A DNA stretch of 30,676 bases from Bathyarchaeum sp965602795 (GTDB lineage: Archaea; Thermoproteota; Bathyarchaeia; Bathyarchaeales; Bathyarchaeaceae), in the NCBI GenBank assembly GCA_965602795.1, contig CBFCZR010000006.1:1-30676 (forward strand). The letters are read 5' to 3'. Made by a program: the position numbers and the translations under genes. The notes beneath the pieces were generated by a model, which was not told where the DNA came from, ran no database searches, and worked only from the letters and a program-made list of their open reading frames with translations. Below, piece after piece: positions 7,337 to 15,721 of the stretch. Within the stretch, counting starts at the first letter, position 1, and each line of letters starts with the position of its first letter.

Positions 7337-7807
7337 TCACAGCCGTTTTGATATGTTTCTTGGTCGGGTCAGTTCTTCCAAACTGTTTTTTAGCTCTTCG
7401 TGGAGTAGTGCCATACTCCTTAACTGTTCTTCTTTTGGCCCCTTTTTTGCAAGTTTTCGTTGAGTCTTTATATATGATTGTAGCTTGTTTGCGACTTCTA
7501 TATACGGTTCTAAGCTGACGTCTTCAAGGACCCCTATGTATCCTAGTAGAAAGATTGTGTAGACTGATTGTATGACGTTCTTTCGGGCTTGCCTGAGACT
7601 TCTGTTAAAAGCTCCTCGACTTACGGCTAAAATCCTCATTTTGGCTTTTTCGTCGTATTTTAGGGCCTTATCGGCCATATTTTCAGCTAAAACGTCTATT
7701 AATAGTGTTTCTAGTTGTATTTTGGTTAAATGACTATTTTTAACCAGTATTTTAACCATCGGGTCTGTTAATAAATACTTTAGCCAATTTTGAGCCTTTT
7801 CCTTCAA
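7337..7807 (-). CDS. Conserved-looking hypothetical protein, possible HTH DNA-binding protein
   Basis: A 156-residue, very basic and mostly helical protein that I cannot place in a named family. Residues ~29-90 contain SHLTKIQLETLLIDVLAEN, then AVSRGAFNRSLRQARKNVIQ, which has the look of a helix-turn-helix with a basic recognition helix, then a hydrophobic helix (SVYTIFLLGYIGVLED). The tail is charged and probably coiled (YIKTQRKLAKKGPKEEQL). The start is TTG at 7807, with in-frame stop TAA immediately upstream; ATG at 7759 is an alternative. A TTTAAAA box at about 7833-7841 is positioned for a leaderless mRNA. It is flanked on both sides by TGTGAT/ATCACA palindromes, which it or the 6242-6952 protein might bind. 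Confidence 0.7.
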   Translation of the reverse strand: MKEKAQNWLKYLLTDPMVKILVKNSHLTKIQLETLLIDVLAENMADKALKYDEKAKMRILAVSRGAFNRSLRQARKNVIQSVYTIFLLGYIGVLEDVSLEPYIEVANKLQSYIKTQRKLAKKGPKEEQLRSMALLHEELKNSLEELTRPRNISKRL

Positions 7808-7832
7808 TTAAAATCTTCCAACCTTAAACTCT

Positions 7833-7877
7833 CTTTTAAAGGATACATTTTTGTATACGGGGCTCTGGATACAAAAG
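7833..7877 (-). promoter_or_regulatory. Promoter with ATACA/TGTAT dyad upstream of 7337-7807
   Basis: TTTAAAA (minus strand) at about 7833-7841 lies ~27 bp before the TTG start. Just upstream is ATACA-TTTT-TGTAT (7843-7856), and a further GGATACAAAAG copy at 7867-7877. The repeated GGATACA units are a possible operator. Confidence 0.35.
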
Positions 7878-8190
7878 CTTTACGCCTCTTCACTAGAAAA
7901 ACCTCATACAATCACGTTTTTATGTTGATTAAACAATAGAAAAAAACACAACAAACATTTCTAAAATGCTTAAAAATAGATAAAAACAAGCATCTAAAGC
8001 ATACAAAAACACGCCTCCCTTTTCCCTCATTTTGAGATAACGCTTGTTTTTCCGCTCCAACCTATTTGGGCATTTGGTCTAGCAGATTAAACATTTCCTC
8101 CCTTCAATCTACTTATTTACTCCCTCTAAAAGGCAGCTTATTTCTTAGTATTTTCGTTCTAATCCTTGCTTTTCCCCCATTTCGTGACCT

Positions 8191-8268
8191 TGTGATCTGT
8201 AGTTGGTGTGATTTCTGATCACATGAAAATCACGTGTGATTATCACAGAATCACGTGTGACGTCACAC
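8191..8268. repeat. TGTGAT/ATCACA palindrome array
   Basis: TGTGATC at 8191; TGTGAT-N5-ATCACA at 8207-8223; AATCACGTGTGA repeated at 8228-8239 and 8249-8260, exactly 21 bp apart; ATCACA at 8242; and the perfect 14 bp palindrome GTGTGACGTCACAC at 8255-8268. The 21 bp phasing puts the direct repeats on the same DNA face. The same half-site recurs at 6968-7083 and 7322-7341. Confidence 0.65.
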
Positions 8269-8404
8269 TCGGTCTTTGTTCTCAATACCGCCTTTTTAGG
8301 GGTGTTTTTTGATTTATTGCCTATTTTTGGGTGATTTCAAAATATCGCTGTTTAATCCAATTGTAGATTAATGTTTATTCGTTGTATTCGCTGCCATTTA
8401 GGAC

Positions 8405-8415
8405 AAATATTTAAG
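8405..8415 (+). promoter_or_regulatory. TATA box of elf1
   Basis: AAATATTTAAG, about 60 bp before the ATG at 8476. A GAGG ribosome site precedes the ATG at 8465-8468. Confidence 0.45.
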
Positions 8416-8475
8416 CCATCGTCGAGTTATACTTTGAAACGTGAAGTAATCACATAATTATGTTGAGGCTTTGAC

Positions 8476-8706
8476 ATGGGCAGAAGAAGAAGAAAAGTGG
8501 TTCGTATTCCTAAAAAGAAATTACCTACAGTCTATCTCTGTCCTAAGTGTGGCAAACATTCAATCAATGTTGAGATATTCCCGGGTGGTGAACGCGCTAG
8601 AGTGCGGTGTGGGAGCTGTGGGTTAACTGAGGAATTGGATACTAAGCCCGCTTTTGCGGAGATTGACATATATTGCCAATTCACGGACATCTTTTATTCA
8701 AGATAA
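8476..8706 (+). CDS. Elf1-family transcription elongation factor (zinc ribbon)
   Basis: A 76-residue protein with the Elf1 signature: basic N-terminus MGRRRRKVVRIPKKKLPTVY, a zinc ribbon with CPKCG (23-27) and CGSCG (45-49), and the C-terminal EIDIYCQFTDIFY helix. In eukaryotes Elf1 helps RNA polymerase II through nucleosomes; archaeal homologues are presumed elongation factors. ATG at 8476 has GAGG 7 nt upstream. It is followed after 22 bp by the GGGP synthase gene on the same strand, probably the same transcript. Upstream lies the long palindrome-rich gene-free stretch. Confidence 0.85.
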   Translation: MGRRRRKVVRIPKKKLPTVYLCPKCGKHSINVEIFPGGERARVRCGSCGLTEELDTKPAFAEIDIYCQFTDIFYSR

Positions 8707-8728
8707 TCGGCCTAGTGAGGGATTAGTT

Positions 8729-9487
8729 ATGGTTGGTTTAGTGGAGAAATATCTCTTAGAAAAGATTGAGAAAGAAGGCACCATTCACATGACTCTTGTT
8801 GACCCAGAAAAAGTTACTCCCTCATCTGCCTCTCACATAGCCAAAGAGGCTGAGGCCTGCGGCACCGCAGCTATAATGGTGGGGGGCTCAACCTCTTTTT
8901 CAACTTCTCATCTGGACAAGGTCACAAAAGCTCTGAAGGAAGCTGTGGAAATACCTGTAATTCTTTTCCCTAACAACGTCACCGGAATAAGCAGATATGC
9001 CGATGCTATATGGTTCATGTCTCTTCTTAATTCTTCAGACCCATACTTTCTCATGGGTGTTCAGGTCCTAGGTGCCCCTATCATCAAAAAATTTGGTTTA
9101 GAGCCTATTCCTCTTGGCTATATTATTGTGGGTGAGGGTGGCGCAGTTAGTGTTGTGGGAAAAGCCGTTCCCATCCCCTATAATAAACCTGAACTTGCAG
9201 CTGCTCATGCTCTAGCCGCTGAATATTTTGGTATGCGCTTCGTTTATTTAGAAGCAGGGTCCGGAGTCGGAAAACCGGTTCCCAGCGCCATGGCGACAGC
9301 CGTGAAGAAAGTAACTAATATCCCCTTAATTGTGGGCGGTGGCATACGAACCGGTGAACAGGTGAAAGAAATAGCGAAAGCTGGAGCCGACATAATTGTA
9401 ACCGGCAATATTCTAGAAGAAAACAATGGGAGACACAAGATAAAAGAACTAATAGATAACATGAAGGTCCACAAAAAAGGGCGCTAA
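8729..9487 (+). CDS. (S)-3-O-geranylgeranylglyceryl phosphate synthase
   Basis: Joins sn-glycerol-1-phosphate and geranylgeranyl diphosphate, the first committed step of archaeal ether-lipid synthesis. Modified TIM barrel with HMTLVDPEK near the N-terminus, IMVGGSTS, ILFPNN, GYIIVGEGG, VYLEAGSGVGKPV, and the phosphate-binding IVGGGIRTGEQ and ADIIVTGNILEE near the C-terminus. Length 252 residues is typical. The ATG at 8729 is preferred because GTGAGGG lies 8 nt upstream; a longer reading from 8654 would overlap elf1 out of frame and add a non-homologous-looking tail. Confidence 0.93.
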   Translation: MVGLVEKYLLEKIEKEGTIHMTLVDPEKVTPSSASHIAKEAEACGTAAIMVGGSTSFSTSHLDKVTKALKEAVEIPVILFPNNVTGISRYADAIWFMSLLNSSDPYFLMGVQVLGAPIIKKFGLEPIPLGYIIVGEGGAVSVVGKAVPIPYNKPELAAAHALAAEYFGMRFVYLEAGSGVGKPVPSAMATAVKKVTNIPLIVGGGIRTGEQVKEIAKAGADIIVTGNILEENNGRHKIKELIDNMKVHKKGR

Positions 9488-9603
9488 GCACAGCTTTCAG
9501 TTGAATCTTGTAACCGTTAACCTCCCCCCGTTCTGCTTTGTCGCTTTTATGTTAGAAAGACTCAATACCCCGCTTCGTGAAATCTAATTTAAGGAGAAAG
9601 ATT

Positions 9604-12600
9604 TTGACGATCCCGATGAGCGAGGAATACAAGCGATATACCGCATCTTTGGAGAAAAACCTCGAAAGCATATACGCTGTTGCAAGAGAAGCTCGAAAAA
9701 AAGGATTAGACCCTGCCCTCGTTCCAGAGCCTGAAATTGCAAAGGATTTGGCTGCCTTAGTAGAAGGGCTTGTTGGTCCGTTTGGTGTAGCTGAGAGCAT
9801 ACGGGATTTAGCTGAGAAAATGTCTCGAGAGGAGCTTACTTTCAAAATAACTGAACAGATAGTAAACGGAAATTTTGGTGCCATGGATGCTCATGAAGCA
9901 GCTGAACAGGCAATGAGAACTGCTCTTGCAATATTAACTGAAGGGATAACCGCGGCTCCTATACAAGGTATTGCTAAAGTAGAAATCAAAACTAATCCTG
10001 ACCGAACCGAATATCTGGCGATATACTATGCTGGTCCAATACGTTCAGCTGGTGGCACAGAGCAAGCCTTAACCATAATAGTGGGTGATCATATTCGGCG
10101 TCTACTCAAGCTTGACCGTTACAAAGCGACAGAAGATGAAGTTGCCCGTTTCATAGAAGAAGTGCGCCTATTTGAACGCTCGATCGCCAGATTTCAATAT
10201 CACATCTCAGACGAAGAGCTACGAAGAGCCATCCAGAACATACCCGTGGAAGTAACAGGCACCGAGTCAGACCCCGTTGAAGTTTCGTCCTTCAGAAACC
10301 TTCCACGAATCGAAACAAACAATGTCCGGGGCGGAGCTCTCCGAGTAGTAAACGACGGAATAGTGGGACGAGCATCGAAAGTATTGACCACTATCGAAAA
10401 ACTCCAGATTAGTGGATGGGAATGGCTTGGAAGCCTGAAAGAATTCTCGAAAAAAAAGAAAGCCGGATTCATGGAAGACGTCATAGCAGGACGCCCCATC
10501 TTCTCTTTTCCATCTAGACCCGGAGGCTTCAGGCTTCGGTACGGAAGAGCTAGGAACACGGGACTCGCAGCAGTCGGCATTCACCCCGCAACAATGCTGG
10601 TTGTACAAAACTTTCTTGCCGCTGGAACTCAGCTTCGTTTAGAAGGTCCTGGAAAAGGCGGAATCGTGGTTCCTGTGGATAGTATTGAACCTCCCATTGT
10701 GCGATTAAAAACTGGGTCTGTTGTGCGCGTTACTCTTCAGAATTTTAAAAGCCTAGAGAAGATGGTTGATAAGATATTGTTTCTCGGTGACATTCTCATC
10801 GGATTTGGCGACTTCCTGTACACAAATAAACCTCTTCGTCCGTCCGGCTATAATGAAGAGTGGTGGCATGAAGAACTTGTGGCCGCTCTTGACCAAAAAT
10901 TTGGCGGCGATTTGAAGGCTGCTGCCGAGGCTGTAGGTGTTTCTGTCTCAGTTCTGGAGGAATTGTTGGCTGACCCGTTCAAGAAGAAGCCTAACTCCAA
11001 GGAAGCCATTGCCCTCTCCTCGGTTTTGGGGGTTCCTCTTCATCCTTTCTTCACCTTTTTCTGGGAAAACATTTCTCTCGAAGAGTTTGATGCCTTAAGA
11101 AAATGGCTGCTAGATTCTGAAATTAAAAAAGACAACGCTATAGTTGAAGAGATTGTTGGCTCGAAAGAAAAAACAATAAAAACCCTTCTTGAAAAACTCT
11201 GGGTTCCTCACCAAGTCGTTGCAAACAAGATAAAACTAGATGATGATGAGGCGCATGCACTCGCTTTTTGTCTCGGATTACAGGTTCCTGAAACTCAGGT
11301 AGACTCTTCGGGAAGCGTTTTCGAGGCTATACAGAAGTTCACTGGTATTCGAATTAGACCAAAAGCTCCTAGTTTTGTGGGTGCCAGAATGGGGCGCCCT
11401 GAAAAGGCTAAAAGGCGGCAAATGAAGCCACTTGTTCACGCTCTGTTTCCTGTTGGTCTTGCTGGTGGTTCCCGACGTAACCTCTCCGAGGCTTCAAAAA
11501 AGGCTACAATCGAGGTTAATCTTGTGCAGCGTCGCTGTCTAAAATGTAATGCAATAACTTTCAGGGTCAGATGCCCTAAATGTGGCTCAGAGACTATCTT
11601 GGAGAAGTTTTGTCCTCAATGCGGAAGAAATCTGAAGGAAGACACTTGCCCTGTCTGTAAGGCTTCAACAAGAAGTTACGCTAAACAACAAGTTAACTTA
11701 AGAGCTTTGATGACTTCGGCTTGCAGAAATCTGGGGCTTCATAGGTTAAAGCTTGTGAAGGGCGTGAAAGGCATGACAAACGAAACCAAGACGCCAGAGA
11801 TTTTAGAGAAGGGACTTCTGCGAGCCAAGCATGATTTATCCATATTCAAAGATGGGACAATCCGCTTCGACGTCACCAATGCTCCGCTCACCCATTTTAC
11901 TCCTAAAGAGGTCGGTGTCTCCGTTGAGCAACTAAAAAAGAATGATTACCTGCATGACCATGAAGGGAAGCCCTTAACCGAACCTAACCAGATTTGCGAA
12001 CTCAAGCTTCAGGATGTAATTATCCCTCGGAAATGCGCAAAATACTTTATTCATGTTGCCCGCTTCCTTGATGAACTGCTTGAGAAAGTATACGAGCTTT
12101 CCCCATATTATAACATCAAAAAAAGTTCTGATCTTATTGGGCGCCTAGTAGTGGGTTTAGCGCCACACACCTCAGTTGGTATTATCGGAAGAATAATCGG
12201 TTTTACCCCCTTGAACGTTTGTTACGCTCATCCCATCTGGCACTCAGCGAAACGTAGAGACTGCGACGGCGACGAAGATGCATTGATGCTGACTTTGGAT
12301 ACAATCCTGAATTTCTCCAAAATATATTTGCCCTCTCAGATTGGGGGGATAATGGACGCTCCTATCCTAATTATTCCCATCGTGAATCCATCTGAAGTGC
12401 AGCGGCAAGCTCATGAAGTGGATATTGCAGGAAAATATCCCGCATCATTTTATGAAAAAACCTTGCAGAAGGCAGAACCTAGACAGTTAAGTGAATTAAT
12501 AGACCTTGTTGAACATCGACTGAATACTGAAGCTCAGTTTGAGGGCTACAAGTATACTATTCCTGTTTCAGACGTCAATATGGGCAACCGCACGAGCATA

Positions 12601-13017
12601 TACAAAAAATTTGGAAAGATGACAGAAAAGCTGCACAGCCAACTCAGATTGGCAGAAAAAATCGAAGCCGTCGACGCTGACATAGTGGCTAAGAAGGTGT
12701 TGACCACACATTTTGTCCGCGATATAGCTGGCAACCTCAGGGCTTTCACCACTCAAAAGTTCCGCTGCAAAGCATGTAACAAAAAATTCAGAAGACTGCC
12801 TCTTCTCGGCAAGTGTCCATCCTGCGGAGGAGAATTAACTCTCACAGTCTACCGTGGAGGAATCGAGAAATATTTGCCAGAGGCGCAGAAGCTTGTTAAA
12901 AAGTATGGGCTCTTGGAATATTATGCTCAACGTCTCTCAATTGTGGAAGAAGAAATCATAAACTTGTTTGAAGGCAAGAAACCTCGGCAAATCAGCCTCG
13001 CAAATTTCGTGACCTAA
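9604..13017 (+). CDS. polC: DNA polymerase II (PolD) large subunit DP2
   Basis: Catalytic subunit of the D-family replicative polymerase, about 1137 residues, typical for an intein-free DP2. The two-barrel active site carries the invariant acidic motif DCDGDEDALML at about 886-896. A cluster of zinc-binding CxxC pairs lies at about 645-690 (RCLKCN, RCPKCG, FCPQCG, TCPVCK) and another at about 1055-1085 (CKACN, CPSCGG). The last residues, QISLANFV, resemble a PCNA-interacting PIP box. The TTG at 9604 is chosen because a perfect AAGGAG sits 7 nt upstream; GTG 9577 and ATG 9616 are alternatives. No intein is inserted. The DP1 partner lies at the left edge of the window. Confidence 0.96.
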   Translation: MTIPMSEEYKRYTASLEKNLESIYAVAREARKKGLDPALVPEPEIAKDLAALVEGLVGPFGVAESIRDLAEKMSREELTFKITEQIVNGNFGAMDAHEAAEQAMRTALAILTEGITAAPIQGIAKVEIKTNPDRTEYLAIYYAGPIRSAGGTEQALTIIVGDHIRRLLKLDRYKATEDEVARFIEEVRLFERSIARFQYHISDEELRRAIQNIPVEVTGTESDPVEVSSFRNLPRIETNNVRGGALRVVNDGIVGRASKVLTTIEKLQISGWEWLGSLKEFSKKKKAGFMEDVIAGRPIFSFPSRPGGFRLRYGRARNTGLAAVGIHPATMLVVQNFLAAGTQLRLEGPGKGGIVVPVDSIEPPIVRLKTGSVVRVTLQNFKSLEKMVDKILFLGDILIGFGDFLYTNKPLRPSGYNEEWWHEELVAALDQKFGGDLKAAAEAVGVSVSVLEELLADPFKKKPNSKEAIALSSVLGVPLHPFFTFFWENISLEEFDALRKWLLDSEIKKDNAIVEEIVGSKEKTIKTLLEKLWVPHQVVANKIKLDDDEAHALAFCLGLQVPETQVDSSGSVFEAIQKFTGIRIRPKAPSFVGARMGRPEKAKRRQMKPLVHALFPVGLAGGSRRNLSEASKKATIEVNLVQRRCLKCNAITFRVRCPKCGSETILEKFCPQCGRNLKEDTCPVCKASTRSYAKQQVNLRALMTSACRNLGLHRLKLVKGVKGMTNETKTPEILEKGLLRAKHDLSIFKDGTIRFDVTNAPLTHFTPKEVGVSVEQLKKNDYLHDHEGKPLTEPNQICELKLQDVIIPRKCAKYFIHVARFLDELLEKVYELSPYYNIKKSSDLIGRLVVGLAPHTSVGIIGRIIGFTPLNVCYAHPIWHSAKRRDCDGDEDALMLTLDTILNFSKIYLPSQIGGIMDAPILIIPIVNPSEVQRQAHEVDIAGKYPASFYEKTLQKAEPRQLSELIDLVEHRLNTEAQFEGYKYTIPVSDVNMGNRTSIYKKFGKMTEKLHSQLRLAEKIEAVDADIVAKKVLTTHFVRDIAGNLRAFTTQKFRCKACNKKFRRLPLLGKCPSCGGELTLTVYRGGIEKYLPEAQKLVKKYGLLEYYAQRLSIVEEEIINLFEGKKPRQISLANFVT

Positions 13018-13070
13018 GCTAAGCGTTAGAAAGCTTTTTTGTCTCAACAACGAACATATAGTGAGGGTAC

Positions 13071-13382
13071 ATGTTCAAAATAGCCCATCACCCCAAAGCT
13101 TTCCTGACCCTAAAAAGGAACATCCAACCAGGCTTGTCTGCTAGGACACAAATCATATCTGTTCTTGAGAAGAGGACATGTGCTGCCAAAACAATTTCCA
13201 AAGAAACAGGGCTTAGCTACAAAACCGTTCTTTATCACCTTCACCTTCTGGAAGCAGAAAACATTCTAAACCGCAGAGGCAAACGATCTTATATTTGGCG
13301 TTTAACTGGTGCCGGGCAACAACGATTGACAGGCGGCAAAGAAGCTAAAAGGGGCATTCACAGGGAGACTGTCCACACTTAG
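13071..13382 (+). CDS. ArsR-like winged-helix regulator downstream of DP2
   Basis: A 103-residue protein with one winged helix at about 23-85 (ARTQIISVLEKRTC, AAKTISKETGLSYKTVLYHLHLLE, ILNRRGKRSYIWRLTG). It has no metal-binding Cys pair of the ArsR type, so the inducer is unknown. ATG 13071 has GTGAGGG just upstream. It lies 53 bp after polC on the same strand, with a T-run at 13035-13040 between them that could end the polC transcript. The 3' end overlaps the convergent MazG-like gene by 38 bp, so the two may be mutually antisense. Confidence 0.8.
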   Translation: MFKIAHHPKAFLTLKRNIQPGLSARTQIISVLEKRTCAAKTISKETGLSYKTVLYHLHLLEAENILNRRGKRSYIWRLTGAGQQRLTGGKEAKRGIHRETVHT

Positions 13383-13632
13383 GACATTTGTTATCGTATT
13401 TTGAAAGTGCTGCCTTCTCTAAGTCTATGCTGGTAATGTTCGCCAGAGAAGCCAACCAGGCAAGCACATCAGCGAACTCCTTCTCTACAGCTTCGGTATC
13501 ATCTTCTTTTAGGGCTTCTCTCAGCTCCTCCACTTCATCCACAAGCCAATCTAACGTTCCATCTATTCCTCGTTCAGAGTCTCGGTGAAAATATATTCTC
13601 CTCATCATGTTTTGGAATTCATTGATGTGCAC
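13345..13632 (-). CDS. MazG-like nucleotide pyrophosphohydrolase with zinc-binding tail
   Basis: A 95-residue all-helical NTP-PPase domain. The metal-binding motif is present as VDEVEEL (about 31-37) and EKEFADVLAWL (about 50-60), as in house-cleaning enzymes that hydrolyse abnormal nucleoside triphosphates. A short Cys-rich tail (CPKCGQSPCECPF) follows, probably binding zinc. The start is GTG at 13632, preceded by GGGAG; no upstream ATG fits. Placement behind the PolD gene suits a role in nucleotide-pool sanitation (inference). Confidence 0.85.
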   Translation of the reverse strand: MHINEFQNMMRRIYFHRDSERGIDGTLDWLVDEVEELREALKEDDTEAVEKEFADVLAWLASLANITSIDLEKAALSKYDNKCPKCGQSPCECPF

Positions 13633-13726
13633 TTTCTTGTCTCCCTCACAAGTTACCTGTTGATTTCTGTCACATCGTCGAATCTAATAAGCTCTTCCAG
13701 CCCTTTTTCTTAGTGGGTGAGTTGCT

Positions 13727-14545
13727 TTATCTTCGTCTATATCCTTCTATGCAACCCTGCTTTATTCGCCCCACCAAATCAGCGACCTGCGGCAATGTCT
13801 CCTCAGGGTTTTCCAGACTCTTCTCGTAAATCTTAGCATAGCAGCTTCCCGCTATTGCCCCGTCAGCCCCGACTGCAACCACATTCGAGGCTTGCTGCCT
13901 GTTTGAGATGCCGAAGCCTGCCAGCAGAGGCATATCCGTGTGTCGTCTAACTCTTTTGACCAGTTTCAGGGTGGAGTCAGCCATGCTCTCTCTTACTCCT
14001 GTGACGCCCTCAACGTTTATGATGTAAAGAAAGCCTGAGGCAATATCTGCAATTTTCTTCAGCCTATTCTCGGTTGTTGTGGGCGCTACCTGAAATATGA
14101 CTTGTATTCCACTTCGTTTTCCTTCAGTCAATAGAACATCTGCTTCTTCAACTGGAACGTTGGGAACAATTATGGCTTGGGCGCCCGCTTCTCTTATTTT
14201 GTTCAGGAAGTTTCCTACGCCAGCGACGTAGGGGATGTTATAGTAGGTCGTTACCACAATCGGGTTTTCTACTCCCCTGTCTCTCAGCTTCTTTATGCCT
14301 TGGATGCACTTGGCGGGGGTCACGCCGTTCTCCAGCGCCCTTTCACATACTGCCTGAAACGTTGGTCCATCCGCGGTTGGGTCAGAGAATGGGATTCCGA
14401 ACTCGAGGATGTCTGCGCCATTTTCCACAAGTGTTTCAATCAGCTTGAGGGAAAACTCTTCGTGAGGGTCCCCATAGTAGACGTGGGGCATGTGGGCGCC
14501 CTCTCCCTTGCTTTTCAGTTCTTGGAATTTGTCTTCAAGATTCAT
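13727..14545 (-). CDS. trpA: Tryptophan synthase alpha subunit
   Basis: Cleaves indole-3-glycerol phosphate to indole and passes it to TrpB. TIM barrel of 272 residues with the catalytic Glu in DILEFGIPFSDPTADGP (about 45-61), YYNIPYVAG loop and C-terminal phosphate-binding LAGFGIS. The ATG lies inside the end of trpB (11 bp overlap). Last gene of the leftward trp operon. Confidence 0.95.
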   Translation of the reverse strand: MNLEDKFQELKSKGEGAHMPHVYYGDPHEEFSLKLIETLVENGADILEFGIPFSDPTADGPTFQAVCERALENGVTPAKCIQGIKKLRDRGVENPIVVTTYYNIPYVAGVGNFLNKIREAGAQAIIVPNVPVEEADVLLTEGKRSGIQVIFQVAPTTTENRLKKIADIASGFLYIINVEGVTGVRESMADSTLKLVKRVRRHTDMPLLAGFGISNRQQASNVVAVGADGAIAGSCYAKIYEKSLENPEETLPQVADLVGRIKQGCIEGYRRR

Positions 14546-15707
14546 GGAAATACCTCATAATGGCTTCTAGGTCCTTGTCGCCTCTTCCAGAATAGTTCAA
14601 AACAACAAGCTCCTCTTCATCAAACTCTTCGCGGTGCTTCACCATGTAAGCAATGGCGTGAGCGGTTTCAAGAGCGGGTATCAGTCCCTCAGTTCTGCCC
14701 ATAACTTTCACTGCCTCAAAAACCTCATTATCAAAGGCATAGTGAGCCTCTGCCCTTCCGCTATCAACCAAAGAAGATATTTCGGGTCCTCTTCCAGGAT
14801 AGTTGAGCCCCGCAGCCCTCGTCTTTGACGGCTTAATCTGCCCATTTTTGTCCTGCAAAACCTGCATTAAGGCACCATGCAATATGCCGGGCTTGCCGAT
14901 TTGAAAAGCAGCGGCGTTGTTGTCGGCTTCTAGGCTTTCGCCTCCGCCCTCAACGAAGACCAGCTTTACGTCCTTTTCTTTGATGAATTGCCTGAATGCT
15001 CCAAGGGCGTTGCTTCCTCCGCTGCCGCAAGCAATCATCGTGTCTGGCAGTCTGCCCTCCTTTTCGAGTATCTGCTCTTTGATTTCCTTTCCGATTACGC
15101 TCTGGAATGTTGCAACAATCTCCGGGAACGGGCGTGGACCTACAGTGGACCCCATGAGATAGTGGGTGGTCTGTGAACAGGCGGTCCACTTCCTCAAAGT
15201 GTCAGAAACAGCGTCCTTCAGAACCCCCATCCCGATGTCGACGGGAGTCACCTTTGCTCCCAGCAGTTTCATCCGCTTCACGTTGCTCGCCTGCCTCTTG
15301 ACATCCTTAACGCCCATGAACACTTCAGTCTCTAACTCGCACACGTTGCCTGCCATGGCCGTTGCCAATCCATGCTGTCCTGCCGCGGTTTCTGTGATTA
15401 AGCGTGATTTGCCCATTTCTTTTGTCAATAGTGCCTGACCTAAGGCGTTGTTGAGTTTGTGTGAGCCTCCACACACTAAATCTTCCCGTTTTAGGTAGAC
15501 TTTGCATCCGATGAGCTTGCTGAAGTTCTTTGCGTAGTAGAGTGGGGTTGGTCTTCCAGCGTAATCTCTCAGCAACCCGTTAAGCTTGGTTTGGAATTCA
15601 GCTGTTGGGTAGTGCTTTTCGAAGGCTGCTTCCAAATCTATGAGAATCGGCATCAAAACCTCGTTCACATACTGTCCGCCATATTTCCCAAATTTTCCTT
15701 TTTTCAA
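14535..15707 (-). CDS. trpB: Tryptophan synthase beta subunit (TrpB1 type)
   Basis: PLP enzyme condensing indole with serine. 390 residues, the size of TrpB1 partners of TrpA rather than the longer TrpB2. The PLP lysine is in GGSHKLNNALG (Lys84), ETAAGQHGLATA forms the next active-site segment, and GSGGSNALG binds the PLP phosphate. The start is TTG at 15707 with AGGTGAG 5 nt upstream. It is preceded by trpF (14 bp gap) and overlaps trpA, as expected for subunits made together. Confidence 0.95.
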   Translation of the reverse strand: MKKGKFGKYGGQYVNEVLMPILIDLEAAFEKHYPTAEFQTKLNGLLRDYAGRPTPLYYAKNFSKLIGCKVYLKREDLVCGGSHKLNNALGQALLTKEMGKSRLITETAAGQHGLATAMAGNVCELETEVFMGVKDVKRQASNVKRMKLLGAKVTPVDIGMGVLKDAVSDTLRKWTACSQTTHYLMGSTVGPRPFPEIVATFQSVIGKEIKEQILEKEGRLPDTMIACGSGGSNALGAFRQFIKEKDVKLVFVEGGGESLEADNNAAAFQIGKPGILHGALMQVLQDKNGQIKPSKTRAAGLNYPGRGPEISSLVDSGRAEAHYAFDNEVFEAVKVMGRTEGLIPALETAHAIAYMVKHREEFDEEELVVLNYSGRGDKDLEAIMRYFHES

Positions 15708-15721
15708 TTTAACTCACCTGC

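Larger units (their letters stand above)
7808..8475. other. 668 bp gene-free stretch with palindrome array
   Basis: No convincing protein or tRNA gene. It holds the promoter region of 7337-7807, a 10 bp perfect inverted repeat (AAAAACAAGC at 7982-7991, GCTTGTTTTT at 8042-8051) enclosing a 50 nt pyrimidine-rich loop, then the TGTGAT/ATCACA array at 8191-8268, and the elf1 promoter. An unannotated small RNA is possible but unproven. Confidence 0.5.

Noticed and set aside
8062..8094. Reverse-strand ATG behind GGGAGG in the gene-free stretch
   Set aside because: Encodes only ten residues and the ribosome site is two bases from the ATG.
6953..8475. CRISPR array
   Set aside because: The repeated units are short palindromic half-sites of irregular spacing, not 23-37 bp repeats with unique spacers, and no cas gene is present.
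9604..13017. Intein in the PolD large subunit
   Set aside because: Length is normal and the DCDGDED region is continuous with no intein splice motifs.
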